Shown piece after piece: positions 44,497-53,862 of a stretch of 64,000 bases of DNA. The DNA is taken from positions 1,527,674 through 1,591,673 of the forward strand of contig OY725501.1 of the NCBI GenBank assembly GCA_963281255.1, given 5' to 3'. Origin of the DNA: Aphrocallistes beatrix. Its lineage: Eukaryota > Porifera > Hexactinellida > Sceptrulophora > Aphrocallistidae. The notes beneath the pieces were generated by a model. It was not told the DNA's origin, searched no databases, and saw nothing but the letters and a program-made list of their open reading frames with translations. A program made the translations under genes and the position numbers. Each line of letters starts with the position of its first letter. The first letter of the stretch is position 1.

Positions 44497-44771
44497 TGAC
44501 AAGAATAGCAAATCAAGTTACAATAATGAAGTTGACATTAATTAATAGCGAATCAAGTTACAATAATAAAGTTGACATTAATTAATAGCGAATCAAGTTT
44601 AAATAATGTAGTTGATAGTAATAGCGGATCAACGTACGATGCAGGTCTAGTTGCAATAGATGTAGTAGATCCATGGTGCGGATCAAATTACGATGCGGGT
44701 CTAGTTGCAATAGATGTAGTAGATCCATGGTGCGGATCAAATTACGATGCGGATCAACTTACGATGAAACA
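44497..44771 (+). repeat. Right subterminal tandem repeats and inverted repeat of the Ginger-like element
   Basis: 44,497-44,626 holds three ~40-bp units with GTTGACATTAATTAATAGCG and AATCAAGTTACAATAAT. 44,627-44,734 holds two 54-bp units (GATCAAATTACGATGCGGGT ... GATCCATGGTGCG) plus a partial third running into the terminus. The open frames called across this segment (44,572-44,918) are products of the repeats, not genes. Confidence 0.85.
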
Positions 44772-44841
44772 GGACTAAGAAATAGAATAGTTCAGGAAAT
44801 TTTGAAAAATTTGATCACAATGAAAATTTGGAATTATTTAA

Positions 44842-47034
44842 GGATCCGCCCTCGAAAAACCTTGCCTGTTGTAAAAAAAACCGGAAAATTTGTATTGCCA
44901 ATTTCGTTGTATTACTGAGCGGTATACCATCTGAAACCACTAGTTGGACGGTATTTATTTTGAGTTGTATGAGTTAATCCCATAAAGTTTAGCGTTTATA
45001 AAAATTGAAAATTATTGGAGGTTTATGACTCATTTACCAATTAGTTTTTAACTTTTTTGATAATTTTTTAATGATATGGATCTTAACATTGTTTTGGCAC
45101 CTTTAGAGATTATATAAAACAAAGATTTAGAAAAATGGCCGAAGAAAATCCAAACAAAATAGCTTTATAAGGGAGTTGATCTCAGATATTTAGCGATCAC
45201 TGGATCAGAAATAAAATTCTGATCGTTTCAAAAAAATTTATGCGGATACGACCATTTGTTCTTGAGATATCGCTTATTATAGGTAAAGTTCGGGCATAAT
45301 ATCTCTCTATGGTCCCGAAAGATGCAGATGTCATACCTCAAAAACTGTTGAAGATATATATAATCCTTACTATTAAAACTCGACTATTGTTTGCCCGTTC
45401 GTTCGCGTATATATATATATATATATATATATCTGTACGAATTGATTGAAGAAACGGCCAGGCGTAGAAAGCCGATTTTTGGCATGTGGGAGTCTTTTGG
45501 CTATGGCTCCAGTAAGTTCTGAGCTCAGATATTATAAAAATTGTCGAATTTGGTGTTTTTTCGAGTGATATCGATTTTAAAATTAAGATGGACATATTTA
45601 GAGACGATATATACCGTTTAATTAACCAATGTCACCTCCAGGCGACCGAAGGGAGCCTCCGGACGACACAAAGTGTCCGCCAGCCGCGCAGCGCAAGCAA
45701 GCGATGCGCGCTTGTACATTATATTCTTAAATAAAAGGATTTATTCGAAAATATATAGGTTCCTCAAACATTCCTTTGTCAAAAAATAAATATTTCTCGA
45801 CTTATCATTGATATAATTGTAATACAAATTCTATGGAGAACTTTCAATATATTAGAAAATGGCGAATCTAATCATTAAATATGAATCCAAATGTGACTAT
45901 TATGCTAAATATTGAATACAATTGTCGTTAATAATGTGTACAGAAAAATTGGAGAACTTTTGATTACTATTTTGAAAGTTCTGGCCTTGGACATCGCAGA
46001 TTCGGGCAAAAACCCCCATTTAGGGTGCAAAAAGAGATATCTCTCCATCTCTGTAAATATAAGTCCAAATTCTTAGTTCTCACTTCCTAATATACTTTTT
46101 ATGAGGGCACATATATGATTCATTGATAATAATTGCACAACATCCTATAGAATGTAAGTTTTAGATTTTTGTCATATGATGACGCAGCATCTTTCGAAAA
46201 TCCTAACTTGGAAACTAAAAGTCGTAGACTTTCGCTCTAACTTCCTAATATACCTTTCGGAAGCTCTTTAACCATTCTAAACTGATAGATTATATTTCGT
46301 AGTGCCAGGAATATCAATTATTATTTACAATTATCTCAAAATATTCGGAGTTAGGGGCCTCAAGGAAATTTGTGTATTTTCAGCGTACTATTGCTATTTT
46401 ATGTAAATATTTGGTTCGAATATACCTAAATCTGCAGTATAAATGCGAATAAATGTCTATGACTGCTTTTGTTCATTATTAATAACTCATTTTACATTCT
46501 AATGACATCTAAACTTAAAATCTCTATAACTCGGGACTTTAAAATTTCAAAATTGACTGTTTTTACAGAATTTTAACTCAAAATTGGTTTGAGATAGAGG
46601 TTTGAAAATTTCATGAGTTGTTCCATATCATTAGGCGATGAACGTAGGACCACTTTATTTTCGATATATAATAACTTGGTGATTTTATTCCTGATTTCCC
46701 AAAAAAACAGACATTCTACGCCCTTTTTTTTCGGACACCGATAAAATTTACAATTTTTGTCATTTTAACTTTCTTCTGGTCCTATGAAGTTGCAAATATG
46801 GTAGACTATCTACGATTCGATTTTGGAAGCATTTGATTCCTTGGTTTGTCTTAAACAATTCCTAGAGTGGCCGGATTTCTACCATTAAGATGTGCTAGCG
46901 GAAAACGAAAAAAAAAACGGTTTGGAATGTGCCAGTATTTCTTGATGGAGATACCTCCCCACGCATACATCTCTTATAGCTCTACTTTCATCGTATGCTG
47001 TAAGCCAAATCATGTTTTTTCGAGGGTGGTATCC
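44842..47034. mobile_element. TTAA-type non-coding element, copy 1 (2.2 kb with a Helitron insert)
   Basis: Inverted ends GGATCCGCCCTCGAAAAA and (inverse) GGATACCACCCTCGAAAAA. TTAA on the left (44,838-44,841) and TAAA on the right. It is colinear with 56,964-58,906 over its whole length, apart from the Helitron at 45,364-45,714. No transposase. Confidence 0.75.
45364..45714 (+). mobile_element. Helitron-like element, 351 bp, with a visible empty site
   Basis: 5' TCCTTACTATTAAAACTCGA, (TA)n, GAATTGATTGAAGAAACGGC, GC-rich 3' hairpin, end ...GATGCGCGCTTG. The sister TTAA element at about 57,517-57,530 reads GATATATAATATATTATATC without the insert. The insertion therefore fell between A and T with no target duplication, as Helitrons do. 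Confidence 0.8.
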
Positions 47035-47543
47035 TAAAAATAGGTTGGAATTTAACAGTCAAAGAACTGATGTAAGCATGAAATTTACCAGGAAGTGTAC
47101 ATATATAGAGCAAAATTAAAAAGTTAATGGGGTAAATTCTAAACCATTGGAGACATGAAGAATTATTATTTTGAAAATTTTTTGGATAAATTGATGAAAA
47201 TATATGTTTAGATATGAATTAAAACTAAACTAGGCAATAAGAATATCCAATTTAGTTAAGAAATAAGGTAACCATATGATTAACAACCAGTAAAAATTAG
47301 ACATCTAAGTTAAGAATTGACAGATATTTGTTACAATTGATTAAGGGACCTCTAATACAAGAGTGTCCGAACTATAAACATCGTCAAATTTTAAAATGGC
47401 TATAATTATAAAACCAAAGGTATTGAAAACTGATATTGTACAAATAATCATACACTAGTATGCGAAACTTAAAGGCAAAATTACAAGAATTTCTGAGATG
47501 CTCGACATGGAACAGTTAGTCAAATTGGTCGATTTCACATAGA
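47035..47543. other. No gene seen
   Basis: Non-coding AT-rich spacer between the TTAA element and the palindrome. Confidence 0.4.
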
Positions 47544-47550
47544 ATGACCC

Positions 47551-48589
47551 ATGGCCTACTTAATACGGCTATATATGTCACCGAGAAGGCCAGTTTTAAG
47601 AAAGTCAAAATTTAATTAGACCGATAAATCAAAAACCGCTTCCGATAGACATTTGAAATGTATAATTACCATATACAAACATTATATCAGAGTATCCAAT
47701 TCCGCTGTCAAAATTTTGAAATGTTATCATGTGATTGCGCAATAGGCTCTTTTTAGAGCGGAAAATGTTGCTGTTCCAGCTCATATTAAACATCGTTATC
47801 TGCAATTCTAATGCTTGATTTTTTGATAGAGCAACAATAAATAGGAAGACCTCAAGTCAAAAAATCTGAAAATTTTAGTTGGAATGTCTATGCATTCCTT
47901 AGTTGCTATGGAAACAAAAGATTACATGTTTATGCCATAACTCGAAAAGTATAGATCGTAGATACTAAGAAATTAAACCATTTAATCCGTAATCTTTAAG
48001 TTATGAGTTATCTAGGATTTTGTCACATCTCATTACTTCTCTATAGATCGTGATAAAATCCTAGATAACTCAGAACTTATTGAAAATAAACATGTGAATA
48101 GTATTATTCTCACATAGGAAGTAATAGATTACGGATTAAATGGTATAATTTCTTAGTATCTACGATCTATACTTTTCGAGTTATGGCATAAACATGTAAT
48201 CTTTTGTTTCCATAGCAACTAAGGAATGCATAGACATTCCAACTAAAATTTTCAGATTTTTTGACTTGAGGTCTTCCTATTGTTGCTCTATCAAAAAATC
48301 AAGCATTAGAATTGCAGATAACGATGTTTAATATGAGCTGGAACAGCAACATTTTCCGCTCTAAAAAGAGCCTATTGCGCAATCACATGATGACATATCA
48401 AAATTTTGACAGCGGAATTGGATACTCTGATATAATAATGTTTGTATATGGTAATAATACATTTCAAATGTCTATCGGAAGCGGTTTTTGATTTATCGGT
48501 CTAATTAAAATTTTACTTTCTTAAAACTGGCCTCTTCGTTTTATGGCCTTCTCGGTGACATATATAGCCGTATATTAAGTAGGCCATGG
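47551..48589. repeat. 1.04-kb near-perfect palindrome with P-like termini
   Basis: The arms are near-identical inverted copies running from ATGGCCTACTTAATACGG to the centre near 48,037, where GAGTTATCTAGGATTTTGTCAC faces its inverse. The right arm has one ~55-bp extra segment. ATGACCC occurs on both sides (47,544-47,550; 48,590-48,596). The CTACTTAATA terminus is shared with the P element at 26,815, suggesting mobilisation by a P-type transposase. Non-coding. Confidence 0.75.
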
Positions 48590-48596
48590 ATGACCC

Positions 48597-48993
48597 TATT
48601 ATAAATATTTATATGCGGGTATAAATACAATCGGTAGGGGAATGTACATATCAGCATGGATTCATTAAAAAATTGGAACTCATAGAGAAATCTTTGGCAA
48701 AATAGAGGATTTTGAAACTGGATGAACAAGTTCCAAATAGATACATATGAAGATGCCAAATCAGGTTAAATTATGACAAATTATTAGTAATTATATACAG
48801 AGTATTATAGAGCCTTCCAGAGATACGCTCCAAGTCTAAAATTTCTAAATTTTCATACGCGTAAATCGATAAAAAACATTATAATATTGTATAAATTGAG
48901 TATTTTTATGGATTTTTACGCTCCTAAGCACTTTAGCGGGTTTGAAAATCATACGCCTAAAGGAGCGTCATACGCCCTAGATAATTCCTTGAT
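48597..48993. other. No gene seen
   Basis: Includes 48,820-48,985 with ACGCTCC/GGAGCGT and CATACGC words in inverted arrangement, probably a decayed MITE. Confidence 0.4.
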
Positions 48994-50393
48994 TCTTATA
49001 TATATTAAAATATTCAGTTTATGAGGATAATTCTGCCATTATTTGTCTTAGAAGACTTGCATTGAATGGTAATAGCGCCAATTACCAAAAACATGACACA
49101 TCGCAAGTTTTATGCCATCATGACGCAGAATAATCAAAATAATTTAGGTCAACATTCACAAGAAGGGATAAGATTTCGCGGACTAGTTTTTTACTTTTAA
49201 CCCTTTGTAAGATAACAAATGCGTTTGCATTACGCGGAGAACCTGGGAAATCTAATAATACAGAGGCACCCTATGGGAATGTAATATTGATTACTTTCAC
49301 AAATCCAAGGATTGAGAGGTTAAATAAAACGATGACATTATCACCCATGATGACTGAACCATTCAAACTACAACTCGAGATATAAAAATGCACCGGAAAA
49401 AATTGGAATACACTAAGCGGACAAAATATTTCAACACTTGATTATTTCGCATACAAATAATACTAATTCGGATTATTTCATGAAGGGCAATCCATTCAAA
49501 TTCAAAAAGATACTAAAAATCTGATTTCAGATTCGAAATCTACACATTCGAATTAGTCATAGTTGAACATAACTAATAAATTACCCAACTCAATGAACAA
49601 TCTTATCAGCCTGAGCCACCATGGGTAATTCATTGCCATCATGTACACTAAGCGGACAAAAGTATTTCAACACTTGATTCTTTCCCATACGAATAATACT
49701 AAATCGGATTTTTTCATGAAGGAGAATATGTTAAAATTCAAAGAGATACTAAAAATCTGATTTCAGATTCGAAATCTACACATTCGAATTAGTCATAGTT
49801 GAACATAACTAATAAATTACTCAACTCAATGAACAATCTTATCAGCCTGAGCCACCATAGGTAATTCATTGCCATCTGTATAGTGGTCAAAATGGGTGTA
49901 TGAGGCATAAAGTGGCACTGATTGATAATTACAAAAAGTTAGGAATTAATGATTAATTAGAAAAATTAACATGTGACTAATTTGAATGCGTATTATTCTA
50001 ATCTGGAATCCGATTATCTGTATCCCATACCGTTTAGAAGCAACCCTCTTCATCTTCATGAATAGACCCATTTTAATATTATTTGTATGGGAAATAATCA
50101 AGTGTTGAAATACTTTTATCCGCTTAGTGTACACTTACATAATAACTTTCTCTACTTAAGATTCCGCATTGGTCGAAAAGGCTTACTCAAGTTAATATGT
50201 AAGTGTAGACCAATGTTTGCTGCTGCATTTTTATATAAAGTTGCAGTGTTTGAAAGGCTCAATCATCATGGGTGATGGCGTCAATGTCACCTCTTATTTA
50301 ATATAATTTAATAAAAAAATGCATTCATGGATTTATGAATGCTATATTTTTTAGATAGGGCGCCTCTGTATATTTGGAAGAAAAGCGCGCTTG
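48994..50393 (+). mobile_element. Candidate Helitron-like element, 1.4 kb
   Basis: 5' TCTTATATATATTAAAATAT resembles the starts at 24,104 and 27,046. 3' end AAAAGCGCGCTTG followed by T at 50,393. The GC-rich hairpin block is reduced. It contains the MITE at 49,411-50,129. Boundaries are inferred only from the terminal motifs. Confidence 0.45.
49411..50129. mobile_element. 719-bp TA-flanked MITE with an internal tandem duplication
   Basis: Ends CACTAAGCGGACAAAATATT and (inverse) CACTAAGCGGATAAAAGTAT, TA on both sides. The first 235 bp are repeated directly (49,411-49,645 and 49,646-49,880), so the element has two left ends and one right end. Confidence 0.75.
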
Positions 50394-50543
50394 TTTTAAA
50401 CTAAAAGATTAAAGTTAAAATCACTTCCGCGGAAAAAATCACGATGGTGAATATGGTAGATATTATAACAATCATTTCCTCTAAATGTAGTAGAGTAAAC
50501 AAAATATTCTAAGGAAATAATAATTTATCATTAAACAACGAAC

Positions 50544-50806
50544 TTTGTTTGCGGTGTAATATTTCTGGGCGAAGTAAATATCACGATATTATATTCAGAT
50601 ATTGCAAGCGAAAAGATAGCAAAAATAATCACAGAGATAGTTGGAGTAAAAATTTGCAATAAAGTAATTTTCCATATACCTCTATGAAACAACCAATTTT
50701 TCCATAATGAAGTTTTAAGCTGATCAAATTTTGAAGGAATGAAAGAATTATGATTATCAGTTTTAAGGTCAAGAGGTTTTCTTCCAAAATAATTCATCAT
50801 GGCCAC
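50544..50806 (-). CDS. ABCA-type transporter, N-terminal exon
   Basis: Minus-strand frame starting at ATG 50,806 or the nearby Mets (MAMMNYF). It has a cytoplasmic stretch, then QLKTSLWKNWLFHRGIW and the first membrane helix ITLLQIFTPTISVIIFAIFS. The LLWKN-x-LxxxR...LxEIxxP-type entry into TM1 is the hallmark N-terminus of ABCA transporters. The exon probably ends at a GTTCGT donor after ITPQTK. The other ABCA-like exon on this strand is at 12.7-13.2 kb, downstream in gene direction. Whether they form one gene is not shown. Confidence 0.5.
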
Positions 50807-51089
50807 AATTAATTAGAATCTATACCAATAAAATTTTCAAATATTGAATACTATTTTGAGGGGAATAAAAAAAACTTTGATTAGCATAAAGAATCGAAAA
50901 TTGAAGCGACATCAGTCAATTTTGAAGAGGTCACACACTAAAAGTGGCAGAAAACTTTAACAACATATACCTCCAGATGGCCGAATAGAATTTCTACTTT
51001 CAATATTTTTAATTAATTTTTTACTCACATTTTGATTATTGACATATTTGATTTGCATTGAATGTAACGGAAGATCCTCCCGATTAGCC

Positions 51090-52822
51090 ATTTCGGGTGA
51101 TCAGTTCTAGCAGAGCAGGAGAGAAGCTAGTCAAAGGAAGAGATTTTAATCCTGAATTCGTGCCAGCACTAAATTTCCAGCAATTTGATATATATATTGA
51201 CCATATTTGGAAAATATTTTGGTTGCCTGTTCCTAGCAACGGCCAGGAAAGTAAAAAATTCCTGGCCATTGCTAGGCACGGTCAAACAAAAATGCTTCCA
51301 AATATGATCAATATATATATCAAAATGACGGAAATCTAGTGCTGAGCATGAATTCAGCATTAAAAAGATGTTCTGGCACTGTTAAAAGAAGTTATAAATG
51401 TGGGGCATTTCGCATTTAAAATGGTTTGTTTTTAGACCGACACCAGGTGATACAAGTGGCTCAAAGTGGCGAAATATTGGTGCTGGAGTTATAAAAATCG
51501 GAATTATTGTTTAGAACCCCTAATAGGATCTAAAAATGATAAAAAAGCAATTTTGGCACATTTTTAGTAAAAACAAGTTTCCCATGGGAAACACCAACCT
51601 TAAATGCGAAATGTCCCACAGCTATAACTTCTTTTAACAGTGCCAGATCATCTTTTTAATGCTGAATTCATGCTCAGCACTAGATTTCCAGCAATTTGAT
51701 ATATATATTGACCATATTTGGAAACATTTTTGTTTGACCGTGCCTAGCAACGGCCAGGAAATTTTTAACATTCCTGACCGTTGCTAGGAAAGGCAACCAA
51801 AAATATTTCCAAATATGGTCAATATATATATCAAATTGCTGTAAATTTAGTGCTGAGTACGAACTCAGTATTCAAATAACGACCTGGCATAGTCAAATAA
51901 AGTTGTAGGTATGGGATTTCGGCGGAAACTGTCAGACATGGTCATTTTTGGGCCCCCAGTGGTAACTGTCAACTTTTTCACACTTTTGAAGGTGTCATGA
52001 TATGAAAATATTTGATATGTCATATTTTGAAGTTAAGTACTACTATCAGTAGTTGATTTAGGATGTTTTGATGTTATTTATTATCAAAATACAGTAGAAA
52101 CGAATGGAAATCAAGCCTTTCCGAAGAAAATGGCTTTGTAGCCTGTTTTTAGCACTTAAAAAAATCAATTTTACAAAGGAGGAATCTCTAGTTACAAAGG
52201 TCGTAGAGTTAAAAACTCGACGGTTTTAGAAAGATCTCGTCACGTAGAACAAAATGATAGAGACATATTTTTGATGTTCTACTTTAGAAAAAAGTTAAAA
52301 TATTTTTCCTTACGAAAATCTGCCTCTAAATATTATAAACGAAATTTGAAAGAAAAAATTATTTGGGTTAAAATTGAAAATTCTATTCCTATTATTTTCT
52401 TTATTCAACCATTTCGTGCAAGAATAATTGAGTAAAAGAGGCATAAGGCATTGAAGTTTCCTCGAATGTCCTCTATAAATTAGGTCATTTGGGAACAAAA
52501 AAATTTTTCACTTACTTCTTGGGCTCCCAAAAAGTGTATTTCCGCAGATAACTCATCGAGAACAGTTTCCACAAAAAATTTCAGGAGAAAATAATGAAAA
52601 CTTTTAAAGTTAGTTCTGGAAGGAAACACCAACCTTAAAATGTGTCGTTTTTGGAGCGACACCAGGTGATATAAGTGGCTCAAAGTGGCGAAATATTGGG
52701 GCTGGAGTTATAAAAATCGGGATTATTGTTTAGAACCCCTATAAGGATCTAAAAATGATAAAAAAGCAATTTGGGCACATTTTTAATAAAAAACAAGTGT
52801 CGCATGGGAAACACCAACCTTA
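51090..52822. repeat. Rearranged cluster of TTAA-type elements
   Basis: Pieces of one family in both orientations. CCAACC followed by TTAA occurs at 51,595-51,604, 52,630-52,637 and 52,814-52,822. 51,604-52,633 is the inverse of most of 59,861-61,074. The block with GACACCAGGTGAT and AAAGTGGCGAAATATTGG is present twice (51,440; 52,655). The hairpin GCCTAGCAACGGCCAGGAA... recurs. Non-coding. Confidence 0.6.
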
Positions 52823-52823
52823 A

Positions 52824-53787
52824 TGAATCATTTATGAATAAATACGACCGCATAAGGTAGATTTCTCTATTCCTTGTCATAAATTTACAAGTCTAATACA
52901 ACATACGCAAAAGTTAAAAGCAAAAAAAAATTTTTGAATTTTCTTATGACATACAGACAAAGGGGGGTGAAAATCAAGATTTTGCAAGGTACTATATTTT
53001 TTGGAATTTTTCGCATAGAACTGAGATGTGAATGGGTTAAAACGAAAAATTTGGAATTTTTTCATGGAATGTTGGTACATTCCAGTGTTGCTATGGAAAC
53101 GTATTTGGGCAGTTTGCGTTATATCTTGAAAACTGCAATGGCTACACATTCAAATGTAATTCCATTTGATAGCGAATATACTACTTCCTATTAAGTGATA
53201 ATATAATTTCGACCTCTAAATTCAATAGTTTATGAGATATTCGACAATGTACCATATTGGTCACATTTGATAATTTGTCGATTATCTCATAAACCTTTGA
53301 ATTTAGAGGTTGAAATTATACTACCACTTAATAGGATGTAATATATTTCCAATCAGATGGAATTACATTTAAATGTCTAGCTCTTGTGGTTTTCAAGATA
53401 TGACTCAAACTGACCAAAACACGTTTCCATAGCAACACTGGAATGTACCAACATTCCATGAAAAAATTCCAATAATTTCGTATTAACCCATTCATATCTC
53501 AGTTCTATGCAAAAAATTTTACAGTAAAAACACTTAGAAGTGCCCCAAATCACCAAATTTGTCACAAATATAACCTATTGCGCAACCATATGGTGACTAA
53601 TCAAATTTTTAACAATGGATATGGGTACTTTGACACCATATTTATATATGCTGATAATATATTCCTAAGCTCTATTGTGCTTTGTAAATGATTTAAGGCA
53701 GCTCATGCATTAGTACAACGGTCTTCCTCCGCATCCCTGGTCCAAAATCCACAATCAGTTGTGAGGCCTTTTGTATAGTAGGCTATG
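52824..53787. repeat. P-type-ended foldback element, second copy (mariner-free)
   Basis: Inverted arms about 52,985-53,240 and 53,285-53,590 (GCTATGGAAACGTATTTGGG and inverse; TCATAAACCTTTGAATTTAG and inverse). It then has the same tail as 4,847-6,620 but without the hAT MITE and mariner, and ends ...GTAGGCTATG. The left 180 bp also occur at 59,019-59,200. Confidence 0.65.
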
Positions 53788-53862
53788 TATTAATATAATT
53801 TCAAACGCATAGAGTTATATTCACAACATGCTTTCATTAAATCACTTTATTGCCCTTTAAAT

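Larger units (their letters stand above)
39493..44771 (+). mobile_element. Ginger-like DNA transposon encoding an integrase-type transposase and an OTU protease
   Basis: 5,279 bp bounded by terminal inverted repeats identical over 81 bp (39,493-39,573 and 44,691-44,771), starting TGTTTCATCGTAAGTTGATC, and a 4-bp direct repeat GGAC (39,489-39,492; 44,772-44,775). TG...CA ends, a 4-bp duplication and a retrovirus-like D,D-35-E integrase without gag, reverse transcriptase or LTRs are the Ginger pattern. Two multi-exon genes lie on the plus strand. Right subterminal tandem repeats are listed separately. Identical inverted repeats suggest a recent insertion, although the transposase carries one in-frame stop. 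Confidence 0.9.

Noticed and set aside
44572..44918. Open frames at the right end of the Ginger-like element
   Set aside because: They are translations of the 54-bp tandem repeats (the same peptide repeated twice) and run across the element's terminus.
52877..53565. Frames containing FFHGMLVHSSVAMET on both strands
   Set aside because: This peptide is the translation of the foldback arm (GTTGCTATGGAAAC block) and recurs wherever that repeat occurs.
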